Below are positions 8,242-16,814 of a stretch of 64,000 nucleotides of DNA, piece by piece. Below the pieces are notes generated by a model. That model had not been told where the DNA came from and did not search any database. It worked only from the letters and a program-made list of their open reading frames with translations. Position numbers and translations under genes: made by a program. Every line of letters begins with the position of its first letter. Position 1 is the first letter of the stretch. The DNA lies in NCBI GenBank assembly GCA_040755415.1, contig JBFMAZ010000017.1, positions 1 to 64,000 on the forward strand. The letters run 5' to 3'. The stretch is from QYQD01 sp040755415. Its GTDB lineage: Bacteria > Desulfobacterota > QYQD01.

Positions 8242-8601
8242 ATGAAAATATATGTCGGCAATTTGTCATACGAAGCTAATGAAAACGATTTAAAAGAACA
8301 ATTCAGCGCCTTTGGCGAGGTCGATTCCGTAACCATTATCAAAGACAAATATTCCGGTCAGTCCCGCGGGTTTGCATTTGTCGAAATGTCCGATAATGCT
8401 GCGGCCCAGGCGGCTATTACTGCCCTGAATAATAAAGAACTCAAAGGACGAAATATGAACGTCAATGAGGCCCGTCCCCAGACAGAGAGGGGCGCTGGCG
8501 GGCGCGGTGGATTTTCGGCCGGGCGCAGAGGCTCGGGCGGCGGCAGAGGTAGAGGCGGAAGCGGGAGAGGATCAGGCGCCGGCTACGGAGGGAGAAGATG
8601 A
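8242..8601 (+). CDS. RNA-binding protein with RRM domain and Gly-Arg-rich tail
   Basis: A 119-residue protein with one RNA recognition motif. RNP2 is KIYVGNLSY at residues 2-10 and RNP1 is SRGFAFVEM near residue 42. From about residue 85 the tail is RGG-like (GGRGGFSAGRRGSGGGRGRGG), as in cyanobacterial and deltaproteobacterial cold-responsive Rbp proteins. It follows the cold-shock gene, and its TGA overlaps the slyD start as ATGA, so an RNA-chaperone and protein-folding stress operon is likely. Confidence 0.92.
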   Translation: MKIYVGNLSYEANENDLKEQFSAFGEVDSVTIIKDKYSGQSRGFAFVEMSDNAAAQAAITALNNKELKGRNMNVNEARPQTERGAGGRGGFSAGRRGSGGGRGRGGSGRGSGAGYGGRR

Positions 8602-9089
8602 GCAAGGTAAAAAAGGGAGATTTTGTAGCCGTGCACTATCTAGGAACCCTTGAAAATGGAGAGATGTTTGACTCCAGTGAAGGCAGGGATCCTCTAGAAT
8701 TTCAGGTCGGTTCCGGTACAGTAATAGAGGGATTCGAAAAAGCGGTGCTAGGGCTCTCCATTGGTGATAAAAAAAACTTCGCCCTGCAACCTGAAGATGC
8801 TTACGGCCCCAGGGATGAATCCCTGGTAGTAGATTTCCCACGGGCATCGGCAGGAAAAGATATCTCGTTAGAGCTCGGGATGGTACTCGGGGTACGCTTA
8901 CAAAACGGGCAACAGATACCGGCCAGAGTAACGAATATCGGTGATGATAACATCACCCTGGACATGAATCCGCCCCTGGCTGGTAAAGTCCTTAACTTCC
9001 AGATTGAGGTCGTCCACATAAGTGATAGGCCAAAATTTAGGGGAGATTGTAGCTGCGGCTGTTCTGACACGAGTTGCTCCGGTTGTTAA
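8598..9089 (+). CDS. slyD: FKBP-type peptidyl-prolyl isomerase, SlyD-like
   Basis: A 163-residue FKBP-type prolyl isomerase and chaperone. The FKBP strands VAVHYLGTLENGEMFDSSEGRDP and the VIEGFEKAVLGLSIGDKK segment are intact, with the insert-in-flap chaperone domain (about residues 72-125) typical of SlyD. The tail CSCGCSDTSCSGC is a cysteine cluster rather than the histidine-rich tail of E. coli SlyD and may bind metal such as nickel or zinc. It is translationally coupled to the RRM gene. Confidence 0.9.
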   Translation: MSKVKKGDFVAVHYLGTLENGEMFDSSEGRDPLEFQVGSGTVIEGFEKAVLGLSIGDKKNFALQPEDAYGPRDESLVVDFPRASAGKDISLELGMVLGVRLQNGQQIPARVTNIGDDNITLDMNPPLAGKVLNFQIEVVHISDRPKFRGDCSCGCSDTSCSGC

Positions 9090-9098
9090 GGCCACTAT

Positions 9099-9301
9099 CT
9101 CACCGCAAGGCGCAAAGGACACAAGAGAGGAAAATTCGAAACTCGAAGCACGAAATCCTAAACAATACCAAATGACCAAAATCCAAAATTCTAAACAATT
9201 ATGTTTCGGTCATTTGAGCATTTTGATTTCGGATTTGTTTTGGGTTTCGATATTAGGATTTCGGATTTATAGCTTTGCGCCTTTTGCGTCTTTGCGGTGA
9301 G
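9099..9301. repeat. Nested palindrome: CTCACCGCAAGGCGCAAAG arms around a CGAAATCC hairpin
   Basis: The outer arms are CTCACCGCAAGGCGCAAAGG (from 9099) and CTTTGCGCCTTTTGCGTCTTTGCGGTGAG (to 9301). Inside, 9127-9272 is a CGAAATCC-family palindrome (AAACTCGAAGCACGAAATCC against GGGTTTCGATATTAGGATTT). Outer and inner repeats are different families, so one appears to have landed in, or grown around, the other. Confidence 0.75.
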
Positions 9302-9316
9302 ACATGATAAAGCAGG

Positions 9317-10033
9317 ATGGACATCCGTATCGGCACATCTGGCTGGAACTATCCGCATTGGCGAAAGGTATTCTATCCGGAGCATCTGCCGCAATCAAAA
9401 TGGCTTAATTTCTATGCCGAACGGTTTACCAGCGTAGAACTGAACGCCAGTTTCTATCGCCAACCTAGCCGCAAGAGCTTTGAAAACTGGCGAAAAAAGA
9501 CCCCGCCTGATTTCCTCTGGTCAGTCAAAGCCAACCGCTATATCACACACATTAAGAAATTACGTGGCACCGGGGACAGCCTGGAGACTTTCTACCGTGC
9601 CGTAGAGGGGTTGGGCGGAAAACTGGGCGTCGTTCTCTTCCAATTGCCGCCCTCGCTCCGTTTTGATGAGAAGATTTTTGCTGATTTTCTGGATGCACAG
9701 CCCTCAGGATATAAAATAACCTTTGAATTCAGACACGCCTCCTGGCTCTGCGAAGAGGCCTATAAACTGCTGCGCAGGAAAAATGCGGCCTTTTGTATAT
9801 CAGATACGGCCGGACGCTATCCTTACGCGGAGGTAATAACCGCTGATTTTATCTATATCCGGCTGCATGGTTCTCAGGTGCTCTATGGCTCAAATTATAC
9901 CGAAGATGAACTAACAACCTGGGCGGCCAAGATTAAAGGATGGCAAAAAAACATCTTTGTTTATTTCGACAATGATTATCAAGGCTATGCCGTACAAAAT
10001 GCCCTGCGTCTGAAAGAACTATGTCTTAATTAA
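9317..10033 (+). CDS. DUF72 family protein (YecE-like)
   Basis: A 238-residue TIM-barrel-like DUF72 protein. The N-terminus IRIGTSGWNYPHWRKVFYP and the segment YAERFTSVELNASFYRQPS are family hallmarks, with KANRYITHIKKL and VLFQLPPSLRFDEK following, and YVYFDNDYQGYA-like residues (VYFDNDYQGYAVQNA) at the end. The biochemical role is unknown. Its 3' end overlaps that of the convergent birA by 8 bases. Confidence 0.9.
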   Translation: MDIRIGTSGWNYPHWRKVFYPEHLPQSKWLNFYAERFTSVELNASFYRQPSRKSFENWRKKTPPDFLWSVKANRYITHIKKLRGTGDSLETFYRAVEGLGGKLGVVLFQLPPSLRFDEKIFADFLDAQPSGYKITFEFRHASWLCEEAYKLLRRKNAAFCISDTAGRYPYAEVITADFIYIRLHGSQVLYGSNYTEDELTTWAAKIKGWQKNIFVYFDNDYQGYAVQNALRLKELCLN

Positions 10034-10970
10034 GGTAGATTATCTCCCCGCTCACTTCCCGCACGGTTATACTTTCTTCCCGCTGCAAGATAATAGCCCC
10101 GGTATGATCTATGCCCACGGCCGTGGCCGCAAAGAGAGGTTCATTATAAACATTGGTCCCATATAATACACGTCTCCCCGGGGTGTCACTATAAAGTTTC
10201 CACTGTTCTATCAAAGGATTAGGCGGCTTCACCGGCTCGTAAAAGGATTCGAGATATTTCTGCTCAAAATGGGCCATCAGCCCTATGTGCCAGCCGATCT
10301 TGGTTAAAAGCAGGGCTATAAAGTCTTCAACAGACAATCCCCTCCCAAGGATCTCCCGGAGGGAGATAGCCATGGGCCTCAGGTGTTCGGGGAAAGAGGT
10401 ATTATTGACATTAACCCCTATCCCGAGCAGGAGGTATTCCGCGCCCAGGGTTCTGGAAGTATAGCCTTCAATCAATATGCCGGCCAATTTTTGTCCGTGG
10501 AAATGGATATCATTTACCCACTTGATGTTAGCCTCGACGCCATAATGCCTTATAGCCTCGCAGCAGGCCACACCCAGGAGCAAGGAATAAAATTGGCGGT
10601 TTTCCGGGAGAAACGCCGGATTCAGGACCAGAGTAAGCCACGCCCCCCCGGAGGGAGCATACCAGGGTCTATCGAAACGTCCTCTGCTCTCTTCCATTTC
10701 CCGGGCTATGACTACGCCGCCATCAATAAAGACCGAACCATTTTTCTCCCACGCCTCTATGAGTTTTCGGGCCTGCCTCATGCCCCTATCCAGACAGGGA
10801 TAGCAAAAAAATGACCGGCCGATATCTCCTCCGCGGCGCATTATAATCCAGGCTTCATCTCCCCATTTCGGTCTGCGGGTAAGGACTTCCGCCTCCCGGT
10901 ATCCCTTAAGCAGCCTGAGAAGCCGTTCTTCCTGGTGATGTTCCCGGGGATAAACCGAATCTACACCCAT
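10026..10970 (-). CDS. birA: Biotin--[acetyl-CoA carboxylase] ligase
   Basis: This enzyme joins biotin to the carrier lysine of the carboxylase encoded just upstream. The 314-residue protein has the catalytic core: GGVVIAREMEESRGRFDRPWYAPSGGAWLTLVL (equivalent to the GRGRxG biotinoyl-AMP loop, here SRGRFDR) and NIKWVNDIHFHGQKLAGILIEG, the usual KWPND variant, followed by GIGVNVNN. There is no obvious N-terminal winged-helix repressor domain. Its start lies inside the end of the biotin carrier gene (10-base overlap), so they are coupled. Confidence 0.92.
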   Translation of the reverse strand: MGVDSVYPREHHQEERLLRLLKGYREAEVLTRRPKWGDEAWIIMRRGGDIGRSFFCYPCLDRGMRQARKLIEAWEKNGSVFIDGGVVIAREMEESRGRFDRPWYAPSGGAWLTLVLNPAFLPENRQFYSLLLGVACCEAIRHYGVEANIKWVNDIHFHGQKLAGILIEGYTSRTLGAEYLLLGIGVNVNNTSFPEHLRPMAISLREILGRGLSVEDFIALLLTKIGWHIGLMAHFEQKYLESFYEPVKPPNPLIEQWKLYSDTPGRRVLYGTNVYNEPLFAATAVGIDHTGAIILQREESITVREVSGEIIYLN

Positions 10971-11605
10971 TCGTTTTGGATCTTTTGTACTATCTTTCGG
11001 ATATAATTGAGCTTGCCAGGTGGACAGATACCAAGGAGGGGCTCACCCTGGCCGACGGTGATATTAGGCTGAAAATAGACAGTATGGATAATCCCCGGCT
11101 CTCCATTATAGATAAGTGGGGTATCACGTTTCATCAAGGACATTATGAGAATTTCCTCCCCCGGTCTTACCAGGACGGTCCCGTGTTTTTTCTTTTCCAG
11201 TTTATAGGTTATCTCTGGAGGGAAGAAATACTTAGCCCTTTCCGGGGCATTGAAGATAATAAGTACCTGTTTGAGTATCTTATCAATGACTTCAGCCTTC
11301 GTCATGGGATGACGAATAGACATAAGATACGTATCGGCCTCAACAAACTTCCCGTTCAAATTAACCTGTAAATCGCTTATAGTTCCGTTGATATGGGCAT
11401 GTACGGGAATACGGTTTCGTTCGCGCTCCAGGACATAAAGAAGCGTGCCTGGTATATGTTGCCACGTTCCTTTGGGGCCTTCTACTATCATTCCATCGTC
11501 TGCCATGAAACGCACCCAGCCGGTATGAGAGGTCTTAACAAAAAAAACCTCATAAGGGTTTTCTCTATAATGGATAAGTAGCCGGTCTAAATCTATCTCT
11601 GACAA
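10961..11605 (-). CDS. Atypical biotin carboxyl carrier protein
   Basis: A 214-residue protein between the carboxyltransferase and birA. The C-terminal part (residues 142-193) has the biotinyl-domain pattern: VRPGEEILIMSLMKRDTPL, then EPGIIHTVYFQPNITVGQGEPLLGI. Lys159 is in the place of the biotinylated lysine, but the usual EAMKM is SLMKR. A second half-domain-like stretch (HINGTISDLQVNLNGKFVEADTYLMSI) occurs at residues 71-97. The role as carrier is inferred from this pattern and the operon; the assignment is strong from context and moderate from motif. Confidence 0.75.
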   Translation of the reverse strand: MSEIDLDRLLIHYRENPYEVFFVKTSHTGWVRFMADDGMIVEGPKGTWQHIPGTLLYVLERERNRIPVHAHINGTISDLQVNLNGKFVEADTYLMSIRHPMTKAEVIDKILKQVLIIFNAPERAKYFFPPEITYKLEKKKHGTVLVRPGEEILIMSLMKRDTPLIYNGEPGIIHTVYFQPNITVGQGEPLLGICPPGKLNYIRKIVQKIQNEWV

Positions 11606-11617
11606 AACATTTCCTCT

Positions 11618-13882
11618 CTAACGGTAATAGAGATTGCTGCCACCCATAGTCAGAAGGCATTTATAGAGATTATACCTGAACTCACGCCTGTCCCATATCC
11701 CCTGAATATGGCCCCGGGCCAGGGCCCTCTGGGCGCTATGATAATCAGGCGGGATATCCTCGCCCGTAGTCTCCCGGATAACCCGCGGCCCGGCAAAGCC
11801 AATCTTGGAAGAACGGATGGCAAACTGATAGGGCGAGCAGCCGAGAAAACTGGCCACCGGACCTGCATAGGAATTATTATCATACACCACGATGTAAAGA
11901 CCGCCGGAGTCGATATATTCACGCACTGCCATGGTACACTTGGGCATCTGTACCACGCCCACAGTGCCCTCCTGGATACGGATACCTCCCGTAGCGTGGA
12001 CGTAGGCTAAAAACGGACGCCTCATTATGCGCGCCTTCTCACAGGCCCGCACAAACTTTTCGCCCTCTGCCGCCCCCACCGTACCATTGCGAAAGTCATT
12101 AAAGAGCATGGCCACTATAAGGCTTATCCCTTCCACCCGGGCATGGAAGGTAATCATGGCACTGGTGCGCCCGGTCTTGATGACATCACGGCGTATCTTG
12201 TTTTCAAGGCCCTGGTAACCTATAGCATTTATCGAACCTATGTGTCCGTTAAACTCATGTATAGACCCCCGGTCAAATAAGTTCTGCAGATACCATTGGT
12301 ATTCAAGGGGAAAATGATGCCCGCAATTCTGGCAAACACCGCAGAACTCACCGTAAAGATCCGGCACCCAGAGATCCAGACATCCATATTTCCGCGCATT
12401 AGGGCAGGATACAGTCCGGTCTTCATTGGCTAACGGGCTGACATAGGTATCTCCCCAATCTTCCGTGACCTCTTCGGCACCGGAGGCAGTTGAAGACGCG
12501 GCCATAATCCTGAGCTGTTTCTTGGCGGCAGAGTTGGCAATAAAATCGTAGGCCGATATAAGGGGCGAAGAGATTTTTCTGAGAAAGACAGAACCTTCTC
12601 CGGAGACCTCTTCGATCACCTTTTTGACCTGCTTGTGGTGATGCCGGATAAGGCCATATCGGAGACCATAGTAACTCTTAAGTACCGCATCTTCTGTCTT
12701 CTTAAAGACTTTATCCGGCCAGGTTACACTCTCATTGTAAAAGCCCTGCCCCATCTTATGGTATTTTAAGGAACGCAAACGTAAAAGACGTTCCTCTTCC
12801 CCCCCCGTCAACTCCCACCGTATGTAGATATCAAATTCGTAGTTGCGTTCTGCCGCCTTTTCCTGTTTGATGGCGTAGGCCCGGAAGGTGCGAAAACTCT
12901 TTGTCTTAAGAACGACCTCATCCGTAGCCCGGATCATCTCATAACGAAGCTGTCTCAAAAAGGCAAAGTCATCACGCCTGGCTCCTAAAACCGGCTCCTG
13001 CACAATACGATCAATCGTTTTCAACCGTAGATTATCCTGGGCCGTAATGGAGAGTTGTTTGGCGCAGAAGGTAAGCAAACCCTTGGGAACCTTTTCCCCT
13101 TCTTTAATCTTTCCCTCGATGGCTGCCGCCCCTTCCGGTGAAATAACCGAATAATAACCGTGTGAAAGCATAAGGCGTATATCGCTCATACCTATGGCTT
13201 CCGCTCCCCCGGAACCGCCCTCTGAGATGAGGGATACTATAGGCACACGCAGTTTGGCCAGGGCGTAAAGGTTGCGTGCGATCTGCTGGGCGGCACCAGG
13301 ATAATCCTCAATGGGAAAAGCGCCCGGAGTAAATACATAAAAATGTACGGGTATCCCTTCGGTTTCTGCTACTTTCATGTAACGCATGGCCTTTTCATTG
13401 CCCCATGGCCGGGTGCAGCCGCCACTGCGGTATTCTTCGCCATGGCCTTTTTCATGGCCAATAACCATCACCTGGTGGACATAAACGCGGTCCTTAACCC
13501 GCCTGGAGATAGTAGCCTTGGCAACAACCATGGAAGGATCGACGTTGCAGTCCTCCATCCCTCCCAGTTCAGTGTAACTGTCATAGACATTTTCCAGGAT
13601 ATTTTGCAGTGTAATGTGCTGGGGGTTACGGACGATACGTACTATCTCATCCGGGGTAAGGGATTTTTCTGCCCTATCCTCCAGAAACGAGATAGTCTCT
13701 TCCAGGGCGGCCAAGACGGCCTCTATAGACTCTTCGGGCCGGTCATAGATTTCCTCCTCCAGCCGCCGGACCTTCTCCATTAGATCGCCCAGATTGCCCC
13801 ACTCGGTGCCCTCTTTAATGTCCAGGAGATACTGCACCCTGCGTTCAATCTGGGAAAGGCGTTTCTTAATTTCTGGTGTCAT
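11618..13882 (-). CDS. Acyl-CoA carboxylase carboxyltransferase, fused alpha (AccA) and beta (AccD)
   Basis: A 754-residue protein that would transfer CO2 from carboxybiotin to acetyl-CoA or another acyl-CoA. The N-terminal half is AccA-like: a coiled-coil start, GGCTRPWGNEKAMRYMKVAE and SEGGSGGAEAIGMSDIRLML near residue 225. The C-terminal half is AccD-like: a zinc ribbon with CGVCQNCGHHFPL around residues 510-525, then ATGGIRIQEGTVGVVQM and FAGPRVIRETTGEDIP. The order alpha-beta in one chain differs from the separate genes of E. coli. It overlaps accC by one base (TAATG). Confidence 0.88.
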   Translation of the reverse strand: MTPEIKKRLSQIERRVQYLLDIKEGTEWGNLGDLMEKVRRLEEEIYDRPEESIEAVLAALEETISFLEDRAEKSLTPDEIVRIVRNPQHITLQNILENVYDSYTELGGMEDCNVDPSMVVAKATISRRVKDRVYVHQVMVIGHEKGHGEEYRSGGCTRPWGNEKAMRYMKVAETEGIPVHFYVFTPGAFPIEDYPGAAQQIARNLYALAKLRVPIVSLISEGGSGGAEAIGMSDIRLMLSHGYYSVISPEGAAAIEGKIKEGEKVPKGLLTFCAKQLSITAQDNLRLKTIDRIVQEPVLGARRDDFAFLRQLRYEMIRATDEVVLKTKSFRTFRAYAIKQEKAAERNYEFDIYIRWELTGGEEERLLRLRSLKYHKMGQGFYNESVTWPDKVFKKTEDAVLKSYYGLRYGLIRHHHKQVKKVIEEVSGEGSVFLRKISSPLISAYDFIANSAAKKQLRIMAASSTASGAEEVTEDWGDTYVSPLANEDRTVSCPNARKYGCLDLWVPDLYGEFCGVCQNCGHHFPLEYQWYLQNLFDRGSIHEFNGHIGSINAIGYQGLENKIRRDVIKTGRTSAMITFHARVEGISLIVAMLFNDFRNGTVGAAEGEKFVRACEKARIMRRPFLAYVHATGGIRIQEGTVGVVQMPKCTMAVREYIDSGGLYIVVYDNNSYAGPVASFLGCSPYQFAIRSSKIGFAGPRVIRETTGEDIPPDYHSAQRALARGHIQGIWDRREFRYNLYKCLLTMGGSNLYYR

Positions 13883-15303
13883 TAATCTTTGAAGATAAGT
13901 AAATTATCGATATTTTCTTTGAGATAATCAAGGTTGGTTATTATCGGTTCCTCACGGCTGTTCCGGCCTTCGATCTTGACCTCCGACAGGAAAGTTCGAC
14001 CTCTCTCTTTGGCCTCGGCCAGGTCTCCCCCACACGCAATGGCCAAGGCCAGATTAGGGTCATATTCACTGGGAATATCGTAAGCCCCCTGGTGAGGCAC
14101 ATGCGAATAAATACTCAGCCAGGGATAGGCAGGGGTTTCAAAGCCGGTAATCGTCCCGATCCAGGGAGTAAACCCCCTTTTCGTATCCTCGGCAACGACG
14201 CGAAACTCAATAGCTGCCCCCGTAAAAGATATATCCTTTTGTTTGTATCCCAGCCGTTCACCGAGGGCCAGACGGATCTGTTCTTCAATGAGGTTGGGCG
14301 GGTCATCATGGCCACGAATACGCGACGTCTTGGCCGAGACATCGTTTTCCACCTGTATCCGGGTATTAACCTCCAGCAAATAGGGATGTCCTTCCCTGGT
14401 CACAATCCACTCCCAGGTGCCCACATTATCGTATTTGACATGGGCGGCCAGCTTAAGCGAATAACCTATTATTTCGTCAAGAATCCGCTGGGGATTAAAT
14501 TGATAACCGGAAGGATTCTCCAGATCGAACCCCGGAGACACCTCAATACGCTTCTGCCTCCCCAGGCTCTGGATGGTGCAGTTTCTGGTGCCGAAATGTA
14601 CCATCTCCCGATGTTTACTGCAAACCAGTTGCACTTCCAGGTGGTTGTAACCATTAATACATTGTTCGATCAGCACTCCTTCATCACCAAACTGCCTCTT
14701 GGCATAATTCTTTATCCGACGATAGACCTGCCGGAACTGGTCGATATGGGCCACCTGCTCAATACCCATGCCGCCACCGCCAGCCGAGGCCTTGACCAGG
14801 ATGGACGGATTCTTTATCCCCTTTTCTTCCTGAATATAAAAGAGTTCCTCAGCCAGCCCCTCAGCCTCGATCTCATTATAAATAGGCGCGTCCGATCCCG
14901 GGATAGTCGGTATCTTCAAGGCGTTGGCTATACTCTTAGTATTAATCTTGCTGCCTAAGACCTTGATAACCTCCCAGCTTGGCCCGATAAAAGTCAAGCT
15001 GCGCTCTCTGGTTTGAACCCGGCGGGCGAAACGGTAGTCTTCGGCAAAAAAACCATAGCCCGGATGGACGGCCGTGCAGCCAGTATGGTCTGCCACGGCC
15101 AGGATATCGTTTGGATCACGATAACTGGACACGCGCCAGGCATTACGTCTATTGCTCTGGCTATCACGATTCAACTTCACATGCAGAGAACTTTCATCTT
15201 CCCGCGTATAGACAATCACGTAATCCAGCCCTAGATTTTTACAGGCATTCATTATCCGAATGGCTATCTCGCCGCGATTGGCGATAAGTACTTTATCTTC
15301 CAA
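13882..15303 (-). CDS. accC: Biotin carboxylase
   Basis: A 473-residue ATP-grasp enzyme that carboxylates biotin. The N-terminus VLIANRGEIAIRIMNACKNLG, HPGYGFFAEDYRFA, the glycine-rich ATP loop KASAGGGGMG near residue 169 and EVNTRIQVEN near residue 312 identify it. After QVE the sequence is NDVSAKTSRIRG where the standard enzyme has HPVTE, so it is a divergent subfamily; substrate choice of the complex may differ. It is the first gene of accC-accAD-carrier-birA. Confidence 0.9.
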   Translation of the reverse strand: MEDKVLIANRGEIAIRIMNACKNLGLDYVIVYTREDESSLHVKLNRDSQSNRRNAWRVSSYRDPNDILAVADHTGCTAVHPGYGFFAEDYRFARRVQTRERSLTFIGPSWEVIKVLGSKINTKSIANALKIPTIPGSDAPIYNEIEAEGLAEELFYIQEEKGIKNPSILVKASAGGGGMGIEQVAHIDQFRQVYRRIKNYAKRQFGDEGVLIEQCINGYNHLEVQLVCSKHREMVHFGTRNCTIQSLGRQKRIEVSPGFDLENPSGYQFNPQRILDEIIGYSLKLAAHVKYDNVGTWEWIVTREGHPYLLEVNTRIQVENDVSAKTSRIRGHDDPPNLIEEQIRLALGERLGYKQKDISFTGAAIEFRVVAEDTKRGFTPWIGTITGFETPAYPWLSIYSHVPHQGAYDIPSEYDPNLALAIACGGDLAEAKERGRTFLSEVKIEGRNSREEPIITNLDYLKENIDNLLIFKD

Positions 15304-15370
15304 AGGCTAAAGCCCCACCTGCTATTGTTGATGACTTGATGTCCCGGAATTTCTATCCGCCCCCTATATT

Positions 15371-15473
15371 CCCTCCCCCTTCGACGGGGGAGGGTTAGGG
15401 TGGGGGTGAAAAAATTGCGTAATTGCGAACTGTTCACCCTCCCCCTCACCCCCTCCCGTCGAGGGAGGGGGAG
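15371..15473. repeat. CCCTCCCCC..GGGGGAGGG double hairpin
   Basis: CCCTCCCCCTTCGACGGGGG and the later CCCTCCCGTCGAGGGAGGGG each form a hairpin, and the two also pair with each other through TTAGGGTGGGGGTGAA and TTCACCCTCCCCCTCACC. The same type of repeat lies in frame inside the recombinase gene at 28323. The remaining gap 15474-15680 shows no gene. Confidence 0.75.
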
Positions 15474-15686
15474 TTTTCGAGGGCTTTCCACAGGATTATA
15501 ACTACGCCTGTTTCAAAATTCAAGAAACCCGCTCATAATGGCGGCTGTCCGGCACTTATAACCCATTTTCCTGGCAACCGTCAATTTCTTTCTCTCTTAA
15601 TGCCTTATATAGATAATAAAAACCACTGGTTATCCATCAAGGCGGCCCCTCCTCTTAACCCCGGGAAAACTGAAGGATATTTTTTC

Positions 15687-15715
15687 TTGACAAAGGCTAA
15701 AATGAATATTATAAA
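15687..15715 (+). promoter_or_regulatory. Sigma-70-type promoter for the regulator-polyamine operon
   Basis: TTGACA (15687-15692), a 17-base spacer and TATAAA (15710-15715). The -35 is perfect and the -10 has one difference. It lies 66 bases before the XRE-cupin start. Confidence 0.8.
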
Positions 15716-15737
15716 GCCCGAAATTATTAAACGGTAT

Positions 15738-15752
15738 TAAACTTTAAGTTTA
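15738..15752. promoter_or_regulatory. Operator-like palindrome TAAACTT-T-AAGTTTA
   Basis: A perfect 7-bp inverted repeat with a one-base centre lies between the promoter and the XRE-cupin start. It is a likely binding site for that regulator and would give autorepression. This is inferred from position and symmetry. Confidence 0.55.
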
Positions 15753-15780
15753 CTTTTATTAAACCAAACGTGCCGGAGGT

Positions 15781-16326
15781 ATGGGTCTAAAAATAGGCGA
15801 AAAGCTAAGGCGGCTACGCTTGGCCAACAATCTTACCATGGAGGAACTGGCCAATCGTGCCTACCTGACTAAAGGATATATATCGCAATTAGAACGCGAT
15901 CTTACCTCTCCATCGATCATCACATTGAAGGACATTCTGGATGTACTGGGAGAGGAACTGGCTAATTTCTTTAAGGAGGCGTCACCAGAAAAGGAGTTTT
16001 ATCCCAAATCCAGCAGGGTTATCACATCTGATTCCACCGACACTTTAAGGGTGGAACTCCTGGTTCCGGGGGCCCAGAGCCGTCTCATGGACCCGGTGCT
16101 GGTTACCCTCTCGCCCGGAGAAAAAACCTGGGAGGAGGTTTCGCACGAAGGAGAAGAATTCGGTTTCGTATTATCAGGAACCGTGCTTCTTCACTTGGAT
16201 AAGGCCAGGCATACGGTACACAAAGGCGATTGTTTTTACTTTAAGGCCAGCAAGGTGCACTACGTAGAAAATATCGGAAAGGGTGTGGCAAAGATATTAT
16301 GGGTGGTCTCACCGCCCATTTTTTAG
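15781..16326 (+). CDS. XRE-family regulator with cupin sensor domain
   Basis: A 181-residue transcription factor of the type that includes PuuR. An N-terminal helix-turn-helix (IGEKLRRLRLANNLTMEELANRAYLTKGYISQLERD, residues 5-40) is followed by a C-terminal cupin (LSPGEKTWEEVSHEGEEFGFVLSGTVLLHL and HKGDCFYFKASKVHYVENIG). The next genes are speD and speB, so it probably senses a polyamine or related metabolite and controls its own operon through the TAAACTT palindrome. A GGAGG lies just before ATG 15781. Confidence 0.88.
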   Translation: MGLKIGEKLRRLRLANNLTMEELANRAYLTKGYISQLERDLTSPSIITLKDILDVLGEELANFFKEASPEKEFYPKSSRVITSDSTDTLRVELLVPGAQSRLMDPVLVTLSPGEKTWEEVSHEGEEFGFVLSGTVLLHLDKARHTVHKGDCFYFKASKVHYVENIGKGVAKILWVVSPPIF

Positions 16327-16372
16327 TTTTGCCTTTGTAAGGGCACATTACTTTTTGGGGAGGTAATGCAAA

Positions 16373-16810
16373 TTGGAAAATATAGAATTTGGCTTTGGAC
16401 AGCATCTGATGGTGGACGGGTATGGTTATGACCGGGATAAGTTGACGGATATAAACTATATCTATGATTTTTTGAGTAACTATCCATCAGAAATCGAGAT
16501 GACCAAGATAATGCCGCCTTATGTATTCCGTTACTCCGGCGTAAGGCCAGAGGATTGGGGTATCTCGGGGTTTGTCCTCATAGCAGAAAGCCATATAAGT
16601 ATTCATACCTTCCCGGAAAAGCTATATCTCAGTCTGGATATCTTCTCCTGCAAAGAATTTAATGGACAAAAGGCCATAGAAGATGTCAAAAGATTGTTCA
16701 GCCTTGAAAAGATAGAAATAAGGAACCTGGAACGGGGCCTGGAGTTCCCGAAAATCATCCGCAAGGTAGAAAACTTTATACGTGATGAGAGGATGCAGAT
16801 AAGCATCTAA
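16373..16810 (+). CDS. speD: S-adenosylmethionine decarboxylase proenzyme
   Basis: Makes decarboxylated SAM, the aminopropyl donor for spermidine. The 145-residue bacterial-type proenzyme carries the self-cleavage and active-site block AESHISIHTFPE, where Ser72 would become the pyruvoyl group, and SLDIFSCKEFNG with the catalytic cysteine. The best in-frame start is TTG 16373 behind GGGGAGG; the nearby ATG 16365 is in another frame. It stands 4 bases from speB. No spermidine synthase gene is in the window. Confidence 0.93.
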   Translation: MENIEFGFGQHLMVDGYGYDRDKLTDINYIYDFLSNYPSEIEMTKIMPPYVFRYSGVRPEDWGISGFVLIAESHISIHTFPEKLYLSLDIFSCKEFNGQKAIEDVKRLFSLEKIEIRNLERGLEFPKIIRKVENFIRDERMQISI

Positions 16811-16814
16811 GGAG

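Noticed and set aside
14092..14958. 288-codon plus-strand frame opposite accC
   Set aside because: Long only because of the codon pattern of accC on the other strand; the accC motifs are decisive.
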